A program made the translations under genes and the position numbers. Positions 1-7,224 of a stretch of 39,349 nucleotides of DNA are shown one piece after another (the first letter of the stretch is position 1; each line of letters starts with the position of its first letter). The stretch spans positions 1 through 39,349 of the forward strand of contig JAUIIM010000010.1 of assembly GCA_030431785.1 (NCBI GenBank). Reading direction: 5' to 3'. The DNA comes from Acidimicrobiia bacterium. Its GTDB lineage: Bacteria; Actinomycetota; Acidimicrobiia; Spongiisociales; UBA5794. Below the pieces are notes generated by a model. It saw only the letters and a program-made list of their open reading frames with translations, searched no databases and was not told the DNA's origin.

Positions 1-285
1 CAGATCGATGACAATCCCGATCACGAACACGTTGAACACGGTTCCGATACCCCATCGCTCGCGCAGGGGAATCCAGAGCAGCAGGACCGCGATCCCCGTG
101 AGGATGCCGACGGTCCCGATCGGGATCCCGGTCTGGATCGAGATCCCCTGATGGAGGACTTCCCACGGTGAGAGGCCGAGGTTCGAGATGATCTGCATCG
201 CGATCCCGATCCCGAAGATCAGCAACCCGAACAACAGCCGCGGCAATCGCCGAGCAAGTTCCGATCGTGAAGGCGCAGGAAGCAT
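1..285 (-). CDS. YczE/YitT-like integral membrane protein, 3' part missing
   Basis: The minus strand from the ATG at 285 stays open to the window edge, giving the first 95 residues. They contain a short basic start, a hydrophobic helix (LLFGLLIFGIGIAMQII) and the family-typical run LGLSPWEVLHQGISIQTGIP, followed by IGTVGILTGIAVLLLWIPL and a GTVFNVFVIG segment. That order matches the YczE/YyaS/YitT-type membrane proteins, whose substrate is unknown. The gene is divergent from gatC, and the 138-bp gap between them holds the AGTACNN inverted element. The family call is from remembered sequence patterns; the function is unassigned. Confidence 0.75.
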   Translation of the reverse strand, partial: MLPAPSRSELARRLPRLLFGLLIFGIGIAMQIISNLGLSPWEVLHQGISIQTGIPIGTVGILTGIAVLLLWIPLRERWGIGTVFNVFVIGIVIDL

Positions 286-313
286 CGACCGAAGGTAGCG
301 CCGCCACCTTCGG

Positions 314-386
314 AGTCCACAGTACAAAGTACTCAGTACACAGCTGGTGCCACCGTGTCCGATCTGTGTACTTGGTACTGCGTACT
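314..386. repeat. 73-bp inverted element of AGTACNN heptads (no gene)
   Basis: The left arm, 314-343, is four heptads of the form AGTACNN (the first degenerate, AGTCC) ending in ACAG. After a 20-bp centre (344-363) the right arm, 364-386, is the inverse: CTGT followed by three GTACTNN units. The arms pair at 19 of 23 positions, so transcripts would fold into a long hairpin. It has the same architecture as the element around the four-helix-bundle gene at 10405-10868. The inverse of the right arm shares the 19-mer AGTACGCAGTACCAAGTAC with it, and the left arm shares the 17-mer AAGTACTCAGTACACAG. It lies between the divergent YczE-like gene and gatC, just upstream of the gatC -10 box. Confidence 0.8.
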
Positions 387-410
387 TTTCTCCTCGGCGC
401 AGAGCGCCGG

Positions 411-416
411 TACCAT
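411..416 (+). promoter_or_regulatory. gatC -10 box (TACCAT), probably leaderless
   Basis: TACCAT ends 7 nt before the gatC ATG at 424, which puts the expected transcription start at or next to the A of the start codon. No Shine-Dalgarno sequence precedes the ATG. The -35 region (around 388-393) is poor. The same hexamer at the same distance occurs before the HNH gene at 5965. Confidence 0.5.
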
Positions 417-423
417 CTCCCGC

Positions 424-708
424 ATGCCCGTAGACATCGACATCGCCAAGGTCGCCAACCTCGCCCGTCTCGCACTCTCCGAAGAGGAACTGGCTGCGTA
501 TGGCACGCAGCTGGAGGACATCCTCGAACACGCCGAGCGTGTGCAGGCCCTCCCGACCGACGGAGTCGAACCCACGTCGCACCCGCTTCCGATGGTCAAC
601 GGTTTCCGCCCGGACGAGCGGACCGAATCCCTCGAACCCGAGTCGTTCCTCTCGGAGGCGCCAGACGCCGAGGACGGGCAGTTCCGGGTCCCGAGGATCC
701 TGGAGTAA
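424..708 (+). CDS. gatC: Aspartyl/glutamyl-tRNA amidotransferase subunit C
   Basis: GatC is the small subunit that holds GatA and GatB together in the tRNA-dependent amidotransferase converting Glu-tRNA(Gln) (and Asp-tRNA(Asn)) to the amide form. The 94-residue product has the usual length and landmarks: VDIDIAKVANLARLALSEEE at the N-terminus, a QLEDILEHAERVQALPTDGVEPTSH middle, and an RPDE segment leading to the C-terminal FRVPRILE. The ATG at 424 is chosen because the family begins here and a TACCAT promoter box ends 7 nt upstream; an in-frame ATG at 355 would add unrelated residues encoded by the repeat element. It is first in the operon gatC-gatA-gatB-serA, 3 bp before gatA. Confidence 0.95.
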   Translation: MPVDIDIAKVANLARLALSEEELAAYGTQLEDILEHAERVQALPTDGVEPTSHPLPMVNGFRPDERTESLEPESFLSEAPDAEDGQFRVPRILE

Positions 709-711
709 TCG

Positions 712-2199
712 ATGGCCGACCTTGCCGATCTCACCATCGCAGAAGCCGGACGTGGTCTACGGGCTGGCGACTTCACGGCCGTCGATCTCCTCGATGCGGT
801 CACGAAGCGCGCAACGATGACCGAGGCCCAGCTCCACGCCTATCTCACACTCGATTCCGGCGGTGCACGGGCGGCGGCCGAGAAGGCAGACGCAGACCTT
901 GCCTCCGGTGACGACCACGGGCCGCTCCACGGGATCCCCGTGGCGCTCAAGGACAACATGGTCACGAAGGGCGTCGAGACGACGGCGTCCTCACAGATCC
1001 TCGCCGGTTGGAAACCGCCGTACGACGGCACGGCCGTCGCCCGTCTCAAGGCGGCCGGGGCCGTGATCACGGGGAAGACCAACCTCGACGAGTTTGCAAT
1101 GGGGTCGTCCACGGAGAACTCTGCATTCGGGCCATCCCGAAACCCCTGGGATCACACTCGGGTACCCGGCGGATCGTCCGGTGGCTCTGCCGCAACCGTC
1201 TCCGTCGGATCGGCGTTCGGATCCTTCGGATCGGACACCGGTGGCTCGATCCGTCAGCCCGCGGCGCTGTGCGGCGTCGTCGGGATGAAACCGACCTACG
1301 GGATGGTGAGCCGCTACGGGCTCATCGCCTTTGCTTCTTCACTGGATCAGATCGGTCCGTTCTCACGCACGGTCGAGGACTCCGCACTTCTCCTCGATGC
1401 GGTCGCGGGTTGGGATCGGATGGACTCGACGAGCATCGACGGTGACGTTCCGGCATTCTCGGGCTCCTTGTCGAAGGGTGTCGAAGGACTCAGGATCGGA
1501 CTCGTCACCGAACTCATGGGAGAGGGCATCGATCCGCAGGTCAAGGCGGCCGTCACCGCGATGGCGGACAAGTTGGCCGGCGCGGGCGCCGAAGTCATCG
1601 AGGTCGGGCTCCCGGCATCCGAGTACGCACTCTCTGCCTACTACCTCATCGCTCCGGCCGAGGCATCGGCCAACCTCGCTCGCTTCGACGGTGTTCGCTA
1701 CGGGCACCGGACAGAGCACCTCGAGGGCACGACCGAGGACATGATGGCGATGTCACGCGCCGAGGGATTCGGTCCCGAGGTCATCCGGCGCATCCTGCTC
1801 GGTACGTACGCACTCTCTGCCGGCTACTACGACGCCTTCTACGGCCAGGCACAGCGGGTCCGCACCTTGATGCGCAACGACTTCGCATCGGCGTACGAAC
1901 AGGTCGACGTCCTGATCTCGCCGACGAGCCCGACCACGGCGTTCCCCGTGGGGGAGCGGGCTGCAGATCCGATCGCCATGTATTACTCGGACGTGTGCAC
2001 GATCCCGTCGAACCTCGCAGGAGACCCTGCCATCTCGGTACCGGTCGGTCTCGACGACCAGCGTCTCCCCATCGGGTTCCAGATCATGGCCCCGGCACTC
2101 GGTGAGGAAGTGATGTATCAGGTCGCCGCCGAGGTGGAACGACTTGCCGGGTTCACGGACCGTGCACCGCTTGCGACCTCCGAGGTGGTGCACCCATGA
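712..2199 (+). CDS. gatA: Glutamyl-tRNA(Gln) amidotransferase subunit A
   Basis: GatA is the glutaminase subunit, releasing ammonia from glutamine that is channelled to GatB. The 495-residue protein is full length. The amidase-signature triad is visible as K80 (ALKDNM), S155 (in GGSSGGSAA) and S179 (GSDTGGSIRQPA). S179 is the expected nucleophile, and the positions are each one higher than the K79/S154/S178 known for the Staphylococcus enzyme. The C-terminal ISPTSPTTAFPVGE and IPSNLAGDPAISVPVG blocks are typical. It begins 3 bp after gatC, and its stop overlaps the gatB start (ATGA), which indicates translational coupling. Confidence 0.97.
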   Translation: MADLADLTIAEAGRGLRAGDFTAVDLLDAVTKRATMTEAQLHAYLTLDSGGARAAAEKADADLASGDDHGPLHGIPVALKDNMVTKGVETTASSQILAGWKPPYDGTAVARLKAAGAVITGKTNLDEFAMGSSTENSAFGPSRNPWDHTRVPGGSSGGSAATVSVGSAFGSFGSDTGGSIRQPAALCGVVGMKPTYGMVSRYGLIAFASSLDQIGPFSRTVEDSALLLDAVAGWDRMDSTSIDGDVPAFSGSLSKGVEGLRIGLVTELMGEGIDPQVKAAVTAMADKLAGAGAEVIEVGLPASEYALSAYYLIAPAEASANLARFDGVRYGHRTEHLEGTTEDMMAMSRAEGFGPEVIRRILLGTYALSAGYYDAFYGQAQRVRTLMRNDFASAYEQVDVLISPTSPTTAFPVGERAADPIAMYYSDVCTIPSNLAGDPAISVPVGLDDQRLPIGFQIMAPALGEEVMYQVAAEVERLAGFTDRAPLATSEVVHP

Positions 2200-3677
2200 G
2201 CATCGACTCAGTCACACCCTTGAACGCAGGCGGTTGGGAAGCCGTGATCGGGCTCGAGACGCATGTCGAGCTCTCCACGGCATCCAAGATGTTTTGCGGA
2301 TGCCGTGCAGACATCCCCGAGGAACCGAACACAGCCTGCTGCCCGGTCTGCCTTGCATTGCCCGGTGCGTTGCCGGTCCCGAACGAGCAGGCGATCGAGG
2401 GCATCGTGCGGATTGGCACCGCCCTCGGCTGTGAGATCAACGAGACGTCACTGTTCTATCGGAAGAACTACTTCTACCCGGATCTCCCGAAGAACTATCA
2501 GATCAGCCAGTACACGTTCCCCGTGGCCGAACACGGTGCACTTGAGATCGATGTCGAAGGAGAGCCATTCACCGTCGGGATCACGCGTGTCCACATGGAG
2601 GAAGACACGGGCAAGAGCACGCACGTCGGTGACGGTGGCGGCCGGATCCACGATGCGTCGCACACGTTGCTCGACTTCAACCGTGCCGGTGTTCCGCTTG
2701 TCGAGATCGTGACCGAGCCCGACATCCGCACCCCCGAACAGGCACGTGCCTACGGAGCAGAGCTCCAGCGGGTTGTGCTCGCACTCGGTGTATCGGATGC
2801 GAAGCTCGAGGCGGGTTCGATGCGGTTCGACGCAAACGTGTCCGTCCGCAGACCCGGTGAGGAGTTCGGAACACGAACCGAGACGAAGAACGTGAACTCG
2901 CTTCGTTCGCTCCAACGAGCTGTCGCCTTCGAGATCGAACGCCAGATCGCCGTGTTGGAGAGCGGTGGGACGATCGTCCAAGAGACCCGCCACTGGAACG
3001 AAGACACCGGCAAAACGAGTTCGATGCGGACGAAGGAAGAGTCCGAGGACTACCGCTACTTCCAGGATCCCGATCTGTTGCCGCTGTCGGTCGATGAGAC
3101 CTGGCGTCTTCGTGCGGTTGAAGCGCTTCCTGAACTGCCGGGTGCGGCCCGTACCCGATTCCGCGACGCCGGTGTCGATCCGGTGAACGCCGAGACATTG
3201 CTCGACAACCCTGCGCTGGCTGCGCTCTTCACTGATGCGGTCGCCGCTGGCGCCCCTGGTCGACTCGTCGCCAACTGGCTCACCGGCGAGGTCATCGCAC
3301 AGCTCCGCCGCGACGAGGTCGACGTGTCCGATACGTCGTTGTCGTCCTCCCACCTCGTGGAGCTTGCTTCGATGGTCGACGGTGGCGATCTCTCGTCATC
3401 GGCTGCGAAGGACGTCCTGACCCGTGCGATGGCGGGGGAGGGGACGCCGCGGGCGATCGCCGAGGCGAACGACCTCCTGCAGGTGAGTGACACCGGAGCC
3501 ATCGAAGAAGTCGTCGAGCAGGTGCTCGTCGACAACCCGGACGCTCTGGAGAAGGTCCGTAGCGGCGACATGAAGCCGCTCGGGTTCCTCACCGGTCAGG
3601 TGATGCGTCAGATGGGCGGCAAGGCCGACCCGAAAGTCGTCCAGCAAGTCTTGAGAGCAAAGACCCAAGGGGAATAG
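2196..3677 (+). CDS. gatB: Aspartyl/glutamyl-tRNA amidotransferase subunit B
   Basis: GatB binds the misacylated tRNA, phosphorylates the carboxylate and transfers ammonia to it. The 493 residues carry the N-terminal WEAVIGLETHVELSTASKMFCGC block, the NTACCPVCLALPGALPVPN segment, and the catalytic-core YFYPDLPKNYQISQY and GITRVHMEEDTGKSTH motifs. The C-terminal half ends in the YqeY-like tail domain (LTGQVMRQMGGKADPKVVQQVL) that contacts the tRNA. The ATG overlaps the gatA stop by 4 bp. serA starts 5 bp after its stop. A glutamine-specific synthetase gene is absent here, and tRNA-Gln lies about 11 kb downstream beside gltX, consistent with the transamidation pathway. Confidence 0.97.
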   Translation: MSIDSVTPLNAGGWEAVIGLETHVELSTASKMFCGCRADIPEEPNTACCPVCLALPGALPVPNEQAIEGIVRIGTALGCEINETSLFYRKNYFYPDLPKNYQISQYTFPVAEHGALEIDVEGEPFTVGITRVHMEEDTGKSTHVGDGGGRIHDASHTLLDFNRAGVPLVEIVTEPDIRTPEQARAYGAELQRVVLALGVSDAKLEAGSMRFDANVSVRRPGEEFGTRTETKNVNSLRSLQRAVAFEIERQIAVLESGGTIVQETRHWNEDTGKTSSMRTKEESEDYRYFQDPDLLPLSVDETWRLRAVEALPELPGAARTRFRDAGVDPVNAETLLDNPALAALFTDAVAAGAPGRLVANWLTGEVIAQLRRDEVDVSDTSLSSSHLVELASMVDGGDLSSSAAKDVLTRAMAGEGTPRAIAEANDLLQVSDTGAIEEVVEQVLVDNPDALEKVRSGDMKPLGFLTGQVMRQMGGKADPKVVQQVLRAKTQGE

Positions 3678-3682
3678 CAGCG

Positions 3683-5284
3683 ATGTCCGATACGAGCCAT
3701 CTAGACCGACCGATCGTGGTCGTCGCCGAAGCTATCGCGGAAGCCGGAATCGATGCGCTCCGTGAAGGGTGTGACGTCCGGGATCTTGTCGGCGCCGATC
3801 GCTCCGAGGTCCTCGCCGCCCTCAAGGATGCCTCTGCGTTGATCGTCCGATCAGCGACGACGGTCGATCGAGAGATGATCGAAGCTGCGCCGATGCTCGA
3901 GGTCGTCGGGCGGGCGGGAATCGGTGTCGACAACATCGACCTCGACGCCGCCACCGAGCAGGGCGTCATGGTCGTGAACGCTCCGAATGCCAACACCATC
4001 TCGGCGGCAGAGCACACGATGGCGCTGCTCCTCGCCCAGGCGCGTCGAGTTGCCGAAGCCGATGCGAGTCTGCGTGAGGGCCGATGGGATCGCAAGAAGT
4101 TCCAAGGCGTCGAACTGCACGGCAAGACCCTCGGTGTCCTCGGTCTCGGAAAGATCGGCACCCTCGTCGCCCAACGAGCCTCCGCATTCGGGATGACGAT
4201 CGTGGCGTATGACCCGTATGTGTCGGCAGACCGTGCTCGCCGCTTGGGTGTGGAGATGCTCACGCTCGAAGAGGTGTTCTCGCGGAGCGACATCATCACG
4301 ATCCACCTGCCACGCACGCCCGAGACAGAGAACCTCGTCAACACCGAATCGATCGCGACGATGAAGGACGGTGTACGCATCATCAACGTCGCCAGAGGTG
4401 GCATCGTCAACGAGGCCGACCTGGCTGACGCCGTGAGATCCGGGAAGGTCGGGGGAGCGGCGGTCGACGTGTTCGATGTCGAGCCCAAGACGGACTCTCC
4501 GCTGTTCGGCATCCCTGAGGTCACGGTCACGCCGCACCTCGGCGCGTCGACGGTCGAGGCTCAGGACAAGGCGGGTACCGCCGTTGCGCAGGCGGTCGCC
4601 GAGGCGTTGTCCGGTCAGCTCGTGCTGTCAGCGGTGAACCTCGACCTTGGTGCAACCGTATCCGATGAGGTCAAACCGTTCATCTCTCTGGCGGAGCAGC
4701 TCGGTCGCATCTTCGCCATCCAGGCAAAGGGTCTTCCGAACGACCTCATCGTCACGGCGAAAGGCCGACTCGCCGATGAGCCAGTGCGCCCGCTTGCCCT
4801 CTCCGCATTGAAGGGTGCGCTCGCCGGCTCGACCGAGGAAGCGGTCTCCTACGTCAACGCACCGCTCATCGCCGCATCCAAGGGCGTCCGGCTGATCGAA
4901 GAGGCGAAGGGGGAGACATCCGACTACCAGTCCGTGATCCGATTGACGGGCACCGTGAACGGGGTCGAACGAACCATCGCCGGGACGGTGATGTCTCGCA
5001 AGGGTCCGGTCCTCATCGGGGTCGACGGCTATGCGATCGAAGTGCCGATCACCAAGTACATGCTGCTCGTACGCAACGATGACTCTCCCGGGTGCATCGG
5101 TCGTGTCGGTACCTACCTAGGGGTCAACGGCTACAACATCGCCGACATGGTCGTGGGCCGCGCTCCGGACGGATCAGGCGGCGCCATGATGGGGATCTCC
5201 GTCGACTCGCCCCTTTCGAGTGGTGACCTCAGCGCCATCGCCGCCCTCGACGGCATCTCGGCCGTCCGCTACATCGAGCTGTAG
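3683..5284 (+). CDS. serA: D-3-phosphoglycerate dehydrogenase, long ACT-domain form
   Basis: This enzyme oxidises 3-phosphoglycerate to 3-phosphohydroxypyruvate, the first committed step of serine synthesis. The 533-residue length fits the long actinobacterial type: an N-terminal substrate domain, a Rossmann NAD domain (GKTLGVLGLGKIGTLVAQRA), the catalytic NVARGG arginine and TPHLGAST histidine, then an intervening domain. A C-terminal ACT domain (MLLVRNDDSPGCIGRVGTYLGVNGYNIADM) usually provides serine feedback. It follows gatB by 5 bp and is the last gene of the operon; a perfect short hairpin begins 3 bp after its stop. Confidence 0.96.
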   Translation: MSDTSHLDRPIVVVAEAIAEAGIDALREGCDVRDLVGADRSEVLAALKDASALIVRSATTVDREMIEAAPMLEVVGRAGIGVDNIDLDAATEQGVMVVNAPNANTISAAEHTMALLLAQARRVAEADASLREGRWDRKKFQGVELHGKTLGVLGLGKIGTLVAQRASAFGMTIVAYDPYVSADRARRLGVEMLTLEEVFSRSDIITIHLPRTPETENLVNTESIATMKDGVRIINVARGGIVNEADLADAVRSGKVGGAAVDVFDVEPKTDSPLFGIPEVTVTPHLGASTVEAQDKAGTAVAQAVAEALSGQLVLSAVNLDLGATVSDEVKPFISLAEQLGRIFAIQAKGLPNDLIVTAKGRLADEPVRPLALSALKGALAGSTEEAVSYVNAPLIAASKGVRLIEEAKGETSDYQSVIRLTGTVNGVERTIAGTVMSRKGPVLIGVDGYAIEVPITKYMLLVRNDDSPGCIGRVGTYLGVNGYNIADMVVGRAPDGSGGAMMGISVDSPLSSGDLSAIAALDGISAVRYIEL

Positions 5285-5287
5285 CGC

Positions 5288-5302
5288 CCGAGCGAAGCTC
5301 GG
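5288..5302 (+). terminator. Short hairpin after serA
   Basis: CCGAGC-GAA-GCTCGG is a perfect 6-bp stem with a 3-nt loop beginning 3 bp after the serA stop. There is no T-tract, but T-poor terminators are common in high-GC actinobacteria. It probably ends the gatCAB-serA transcript; the stem is short, so confidence is moderate. Confidence 0.5.
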
Positions 5303-5351
5303 AGATATCAGATACCAGATATCAGATCCCAGATCGATCCATGATCCATGA
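5303..5351. repeat. Heptad tandem array AGATNNC then TCCATGA
   Basis: Seven consecutive 7-bp units lie head to tail directly after the serA hairpin: AGATATC, AGATACC, AGATATC, AGATCCC, AGATCGA, TCCATGA, TCCATGA. The first part keeps AGAT in phase and varies the other positions, the same style as the AGTACNN arrays elsewhere in the window. No reading frame of interest crosses it. Confidence 0.75.
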
Positions 5352-5503
5352 TCGGTTCCGGTCGAATGTCGGAGATCGGACTGTCGGAATCAGCAACTGA
5401 CGGCTCGCTGCCCATCACGTCGAACGCTGGCCGACGGAGGATCGACCAAGATGGGCAACTTCATCGGTCAGAGCGGTGCCTTTGCTCGCGGTGTCCGGCC
5501 CCC

Positions 5504-5622
5504 GTGCGTCCTCCCCTCCTGTGCGTCCTCCCCTCCTGTGCGTCCTCCCCTCCTGTGCGTCCTCCCCTCCCGTGCGTCCTCCCCTCCCGTGCGTCCTCCC
5601 CTCCCGTGCGTCCTCCCCTCCC
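5504..5622. repeat. 17-bp tandem repeat, seven copies
   Basis: Seven contiguous 17-bp units of the form GTGCGTCCTCCCCTCCY begin at 5504, 5521, 5538, 5555, 5572, 5589 and 5606, with a decayed eighth at 5623. The first three end in T and the rest in C, so the array grew by local duplication after one change. The repeat is pyrimidine-rich on this strand. Because 17 is not a multiple of 3, all frames read the same repeating peptide, so open frames across it are artefacts. It is not a CRISPR: units are contiguous with no spacers. Confidence 0.9.
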
Positions 5623-5682
5623 GTGCGTCCTCCCTTTAGGGGGGACGGGCGAATGGCAGCCGGCAGGCTGGCAGGAGCCAGG

Positions 5683-5818
5683 GGGGAGTAGGAGCCCGCG
5701 ACGACGAAGTCGACGGCCAGTGGGGCGTGGTTCCGGTCGACTGTTGGACTGTCGGTTGTCGGAGATCTCGTACGCCGACTGCGGGGAGTAAGAACCCGCG
5801 ACGGCGGTGACGGCCAGT
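5683..5818. repeat. Two imperfect 36-39 bp direct copies
   Basis: The segment 5683-5721 and the segment 5783-5818 share GGGGAGTARGARCCCGCGAC at the left end and GACGGCCAGT at the right end, with a short insertion in the first copy. They are in the same orientation, about 60 bp apart, in the 680-bp non-coding region between serA and the HNH gene. The sequence between them is rich in TGTYGG motifs; no gene was recognised. Confidence 0.65.
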
Positions 5819-5849
5819 TTGCAGTGGCTGCAGAGTCGAAATCTGCTCC

Positions 5850-5891
5850 GGCTCAGGGCCCAAGGCTCAAGGCCCATGGCTCACGGCTCAT
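5850..5891. repeat. Heptad tandem array GGCYCAN, six copies
   Basis: Six perfect-phase 7-bp units follow one another: GGCTCAG, GGCCCAA, GGCTCAA, GGCCCAT, GGCTCAC, GGCTCAT, followed by a decayed GGCTAGC. The core GGCYCA is constant and the seventh base varies. The array ends about 40 bp before the promoter of the HNH gene. Confidence 0.8.
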
Positions 5892-5929
5892 GGCTAGCCC
5901 CCAACCCCCCAACCTCCAACCGAACCCTC

Positions 5930-5958
5930 TTGACAATCGAACATATGTTCGATACCAT
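5930..5958 (+). promoter_or_regulatory. SOS promoter: -35, LexA box, -10 of the HNH gene
   Basis: TTGACA at 5930-5935 and TACCAT at 5953-5958 are separated by exactly 17 bp. The spacer contains the perfect 18-bp palindrome ATCGAACATATGTTCGAT (5936-5953), an ideal match to the mycobacterial/Gram-positive LexA operator TCGAAC-N4-GTTCGA. A bound repressor would cover the spacer and the -10. The ATG at 5965 is 6 nt after the -10, so the transcript is likely leaderless. Known biology: several mycobacterial 13E12-family genes are LexA-regulated. Confidence 0.88.
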
Positions 5959-5964
5959 GGGGCA

Positions 5965-7152
5965 ATGAAGAACACCACCTCAACAGGTGAGTTCTTCGGT
6001 ACCGGTAGCTACTTCCCCGCCTCGGATCTCGAGGCGCTCCACGAAGAACTCACCGTCGTCGCAGATTCCGATCTCGAAGCATGGATCGTCGAGACCAAAC
6101 ATCGCATGGACGGGCTCCATGCCCGATGGTTGCTGGCGATCGCCGAATACGACCGCCGCCAGGTCGCCGAGGTCGAACACGCCCTCTCGACGACCGGGTG
6201 GGTCCGGTCCACGCTGCGGTTGACCGCTCGGGTTGCGTCGACCGTGGTGCGACAGGCACGAGGATTGCTACGCATGCCCGAGGTTGCACAGAACGCGGTC
6301 GCAGGCGACATCACGCCGGATGCGGTCAGTCAGTTGGACACGGCACGCCGCAAGCACCCCGACGATTTCCAGAGCCACGAGGGAGTGTTCGCTGAGGTCG
6401 CCACCTATCTGGATCCGACCGATCTCCGGAAAGCGATCGGGTACTGGGAACAACAGATCGACTTCCCGTCAGCGGTGGAGCAGGCCCACAGCCAGCGGCG
6501 ACGACGACGGTTCTCGATCAACCAGACCTTCGACGGTATGTGGGCGTTGAGTGGTGAGTTGGATCCGGAGACGGGTGCACTCGTCAACCACGCCATCGAG
6601 CACGCGGCACGATCCGCCTATCTCGACAGCGACGACCCACGTCAGCCCTGGCAGATCCGCGCGGATGCGTTGGGGGACATCTGTGAACAGTCCCTACGGA
6701 ACAACACCGCGACATCCAAAGGTGTCAAGCCACACGTGACGGTCACGATCGATGCCGAGACACTCCTCCGCCTCCGCAACGGCCTCGGGACCATCGACGA
6801 TGCAGAAGTGCCACCGGAGACGGTGGATCGCCTTGTGTGTGATTCCTCGATCGTTCGCATCCTGACGTCCGGCGACGGTGCCCCAATCGACGTCGGTCGC
6901 GCGACACGAGTCATTCCGTCGGGGATGCGAAGGGCGTTGGATGCTCGGGATCGAGGCTGCCAGTGGGCCGGGTGCAATGCGCCAGCGGACTGGTGCGACG
7001 CCCACCACATCGAACACTGGGTCGACGGAGGACCGACAGAGTTGGACAATCTCGTGCTCCTGTGTAGGACCCACCACACCGCGATCCACGAAACCGCGGG
7101 TCAGCCCAGCTCTTTCATCCGAGGTCGCCGCACCCCCGCCAGAGCACCCTGA
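5965..7152 (+). CDS. DUF222 / 13E12-family HNH endonuclease, SOS-controlled
   Basis: The 395-residue product has the two-part layout of the 13E12 (DUF222) family. An N-terminal helical DUF222 region runs over roughly residues 20-290 (TTGWVRSTLRLTARVASTVV, FDGMWALSGELDPETGALV). A C-terminal HNH nuclease follows, with RALDARDRGCQWAGCNAP, DAHHIEHWVDGGPTELDNLVLLC and RTHHTAIHE giving the Cys pairs and the H-N-H residues. The ATG at 5965 is chosen over an upstream in-frame start at 5824 because promoter and LexA box sit in between. The cellular role of the family is unclear; in M. tuberculosis copies form the REP13E12 repeats used as a prophage attachment site. It stands alone and converges on pgpA. 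Confidence 0.9.
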   Translation: MKNTTSTGEFFGTGSYFPASDLEALHEELTVVADSDLEAWIVETKHRMDGLHARWLLAIAEYDRRQVAEVEHALSTTGWVRSTLRLTARVASTVVRQARGLLRMPEVAQNAVAGDITPDAVSQLDTARRKHPDDFQSHEGVFAEVATYLDPTDLRKAIGYWEQQIDFPSAVEQAHSQRRRRRFSINQTFDGMWALSGELDPETGALVNHAIEHAARSAYLDSDDPRQPWQIRADALGDICEQSLRNNTATSKGVKPHVTVTIDAETLLRLRNGLGTIDDAEVPPETVDRLVCDSSIVRILTSGDGAPIDVGRATRVIPSGMRRALDARDRGCQWAGCNAPADWCDAHHIEHWVDGGPTELDNLVLLCRTHHTAIHETAGQPSSFIRGRRTPARAP

Positions 7153-7181
7153 ACGAGATCGACCGTATCCCGGTTCGGTCG

Positions 7182-7199
7182 GATCGATGATCGATGATC
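7182..7199. repeat. GATCGAT heptads, 2.6 copies
   Basis: GATCGAT is repeated twice and followed by GATC, in the gap between the HNH gene and pgpA. It resembles the GATCCAT pair at 5336-5349 on the other side of the HNH gene. The array is too short to be sure it is more than chance. Confidence 0.4.
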
Positions 7200-7222
7200 A
7201 GGTTGGGAATTCGACCAACCTG
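7199..7222. terminator. Bidirectional hairpin between converging genes
   Basis: CAGGTTGG and CCAACCTG form a perfect 8-bp stem around an 8-nt loop, ending 3 bp before the pgpA stop on the opposite strand. It lies in the 72-bp gap between two converging genes, where a shared terminator is expected. There is no T-tract on either strand. Confidence 0.5.
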
Positions 7223-7224
7223 TA

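Noticed and set aside
5504..5639. Possible CRISPR array
   Set aside because: Units are 17 bp, contiguous and without spacers, and no cas genes are near.
5348..5791. A proline/serine/cysteine-rich 147-codon frame through the 17-bp repeat
   Set aside because: The repeat length is not a multiple of three, so all frames give the same periodic peptide. There is no promoter, ribosome site or conserved part outside the repeat.
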